Shown in pieces: positions 12,571-13,689 of a DNA stretch of 13,689 bases (position 1 is the first letter of the stretch; every line of letters begins with the position of its first letter). The notes below the pieces were generated by a model. It ran no database searches, was not told the origin of the DNA, and saw only the letters and a program-made list of their open reading frames with translations. Location of the stretch: positions 1-13,689 of the forward strand of contig CAYZPY010000062.1 in NCBI GenBank assembly GCA_964480425.1, written 5' to 3'. The translations under genes and the position numbers were made by a program. The DNA comes from CAYYMD01 sp964480425 (GTDB lineage: Bacteria > Planctomycetota > Phycisphaerae > SM23-33).

Positions 12571-13689
12571 ATCGTTGACCAAAGGCAAGATAACGGCGGT
12601 TTTCGGGAACATGGTGACCGCCCGTACCGACCAGAGGGTCGTGCAGAACTCCGTGGGCTACTGCAAGCGCGGCGACGGGGTCGACCTGCTCAGCGAGGTC
12701 ATCCGCGTCCGCGGCGACGAGGTCGATTTACAGGTCTTCGAGGAGACGGTGGGGCTAAAGATCGGCGACCGGGTCGACTTCCAGGATCAGATGCTCTCGG
12801 TCGTGCTTGGACCGGGCCTGCTCGGACAGATATACGACGGATTGCAGAACCCGCTTTCGCAACTGGCCGAGCAGACAGGGTACTTCCTCAATGCCGGCGT
12901 CTACATCCACGGGCTGGACACCGAAAAAAAATGGGATTTCACCCCTCTGGTCGATAAGGGCTTCACTATCCGTCCCGGCGACGCGCTGGGCAAGGTGCCC
13001 GAAGGCATATTCGACCATCGCATCATGGCCCCGTTCGACGTGCAGGGGCGAATGGACGTAAAAGAAGTGGCCTGCGGCGGCCGGTATTCCATTACAGACA
13101 GGATAGCCGTGGTTACCGATCAGCAGGGTCGGGACCACGAGGTCACCATGCAGCAGACCTGGCCGGTCAAGGTCCCCCTTGGCATATACCGCCGACGCCT
13201 CATGCCCAAAGAGCCGCTGGTCACACGCGTGCGGATTATCGACTCGATGTTCCCCATCGTCCGCGGCGGGACCTACTGCATACCCGGGCCTTTCGGTGCC
13301 GGCAAGACCGTCCTCCAGCAGATAACCTCGCGACACGCCGAGATAGACGTGGTGATAATCGTCGCCTGCGGGGAGCGCGCCGGCGAGGTCGTCGAGACCA
13401 TCCGCGAGTTCCCCCAACTGACCGACCCGCGCACCGGGAAATCGCTGATGGACCGCACCATCATCGTGTGCAACACCTCGGCCATGCCGGTCTCGGCCCG
13501 CGACGCCTCTGTGTACACCGGTGCGACCCTCGGCGAGTACTACCGCCAGATGGGGCTCAATGTGCTCCTTCTGGCCGACTCCACCAGCCGATGGGCCCAG
13601 GCGATGCGGGAGATATCGGGCCGGTTGGAGGAGATACCCGGCGAGGAGGCGTACCCGGCGTACCTGGAGAGCCGCATCGCCGATTTCTA
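12563..13689 (+). CDS. atpA: V/A-type ATP synthase catalytic subunit A, partial
   Basis: The first 375 codons are present of an expected near-600; the 3' end is outside the window. The GTG start at 12563 overlaps the upstream stop by 8 nt. Visible in order are: the beta-barrel N-terminus (GKITAVFGNMV); GPGLLGQIYDGLQNPL; the A-subunit-specific non-homologous region (about residues 120-210, including MAPFDVQGRMDVKEV and QQTWPVKVPLG); the P-loop GPFGAGKT (242-249); CGERAGEVVET with the catalytic Glu; LGEYYRQMG; LLLADSTSRWAQAMREISGRLEEI, given here in part as ADSTSRWAQ, the Walker B region; and EEAYPAYLESRIADF at the end. The non-homologous region and GPFGAGKT separate it from F-type beta. It hydrolyses or makes ATP at the A/B interface of the soluble head. 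Subunits B, D, I and K would be expected downstream by analogy with chlamydial operons. Confidence 0.96.
   Translation, partial: MSESLTKGKITAVFGNMVTARTDQRVVQNSVGYCKRGDGVDLLSEVIRVRGDEVDLQVFEETVGLKIGDRVDFQDQMLSVVLGPGLLGQIYDGLQNPLSQLAEQTGYFLNAGVYIHGLDTEKKWDFTPLVDKGFTIRPGDALGKVPEGIFDHRIMAPFDVQGRMDVKEVACGGRYSITDRIAVVTDQQGRDHEVTMQQTWPVKVPLGIYRRRLMPKEPLVTRVRIIDSMFPIVRGGTYCIPGPFGAGKTVLQQITSRHAEIDVVIIVACGERAGEVVETIREFPQLTDPRTGKSLMDRTIIVCNTSAMPVSARDASVYTGATLGEYYRQMGLNVLLLADSTSRWAQAMREISGRLEEIPGEEAYPAYLESRIADF

Noticed and set aside
1..13689. CRISPR array, tRNA, rRNA, insertion sequence or prophage
   Set aside because: No regularly spaced repeat series, tRNA-like cloverleaf, rRNA stretch, transposase or integrase motif was seen on either strand.

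Overview
The window is GC-rich and gene-dense and reads as a bacterial chromosome fragment. A planctomycete or close PVC-type relative is the best guess. The pointers are an exported protein joining a methyltransferase-like fold to a PQQ-type beta-propeller, a V/A-type ATPase operon in the order E - DUF2764 - A (the chlamydial order), and an MFS permease of a type I associate with planctomycetes. This is inferred from gene content; there is no rRNA or other marker to confirm it. I found no tRNA, rRNA, CRISPR array, integrase or transposase.

Left block (minus strand, 9203 down to 1): seven genes point the same way. In transcription order they are (i) a secreted, C-terminally anchored protein with a thioredoxin-like region and a CxC motif; (ii) a MacB/FtsX-type permease; (iii) its ABC ATPase; (iv) and (v) two related ModA-like lipoproteins; (vi) a 1064-residue exported methyltransferase-like/PQQ-propeller protein; and (vii) the start of a tandem paralogue of (vi), cut by the window edge. 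Genes (i) to (iii) are joined by gaps of 1 and 0 nt, and (iv) follows after 26 nt, so these four almost certainly form one operon. An extended -10 promoter lies just upstream. Genes (v) to (vii) are set off by 134, 172 and 54 nt gaps carrying hairpins and palindromes, so they may be separately controlled. Molybdate-type binding proteins placed beside a MacB-type ABC pair, with no ModB permease, is the most unusual feature and the best candidate for an undescribed envelope system.

Right block (plus strand, 9397 to 13689): a divergent MFS permease (9397-11010) with an unusual hydrophilic insertion before its last membrane helix. After a 166-nt gap comes the start of a V/A-type ATPase operon: the E peripheral-stalk subunit (11177-11854), a DUF2764 protein (11851-12570) and the catalytic A subunit (from 12563, running off the end). 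The ATPase genes overlap by 4 and 8 nt, indicating translational coupling.

Small-scale structure: a two-copy 14-bp palindromic repeat is inserted in frame in the propeller gene (2318-2345); two 15-nt palindromes with the same CAA spacer lie exactly 21 bp apart between the two binding-protein genes (5128-5163); and a related palindrome lies in the divergent intergenic region (9303-9317). No gene-free stretch exceeds about 200 nt.
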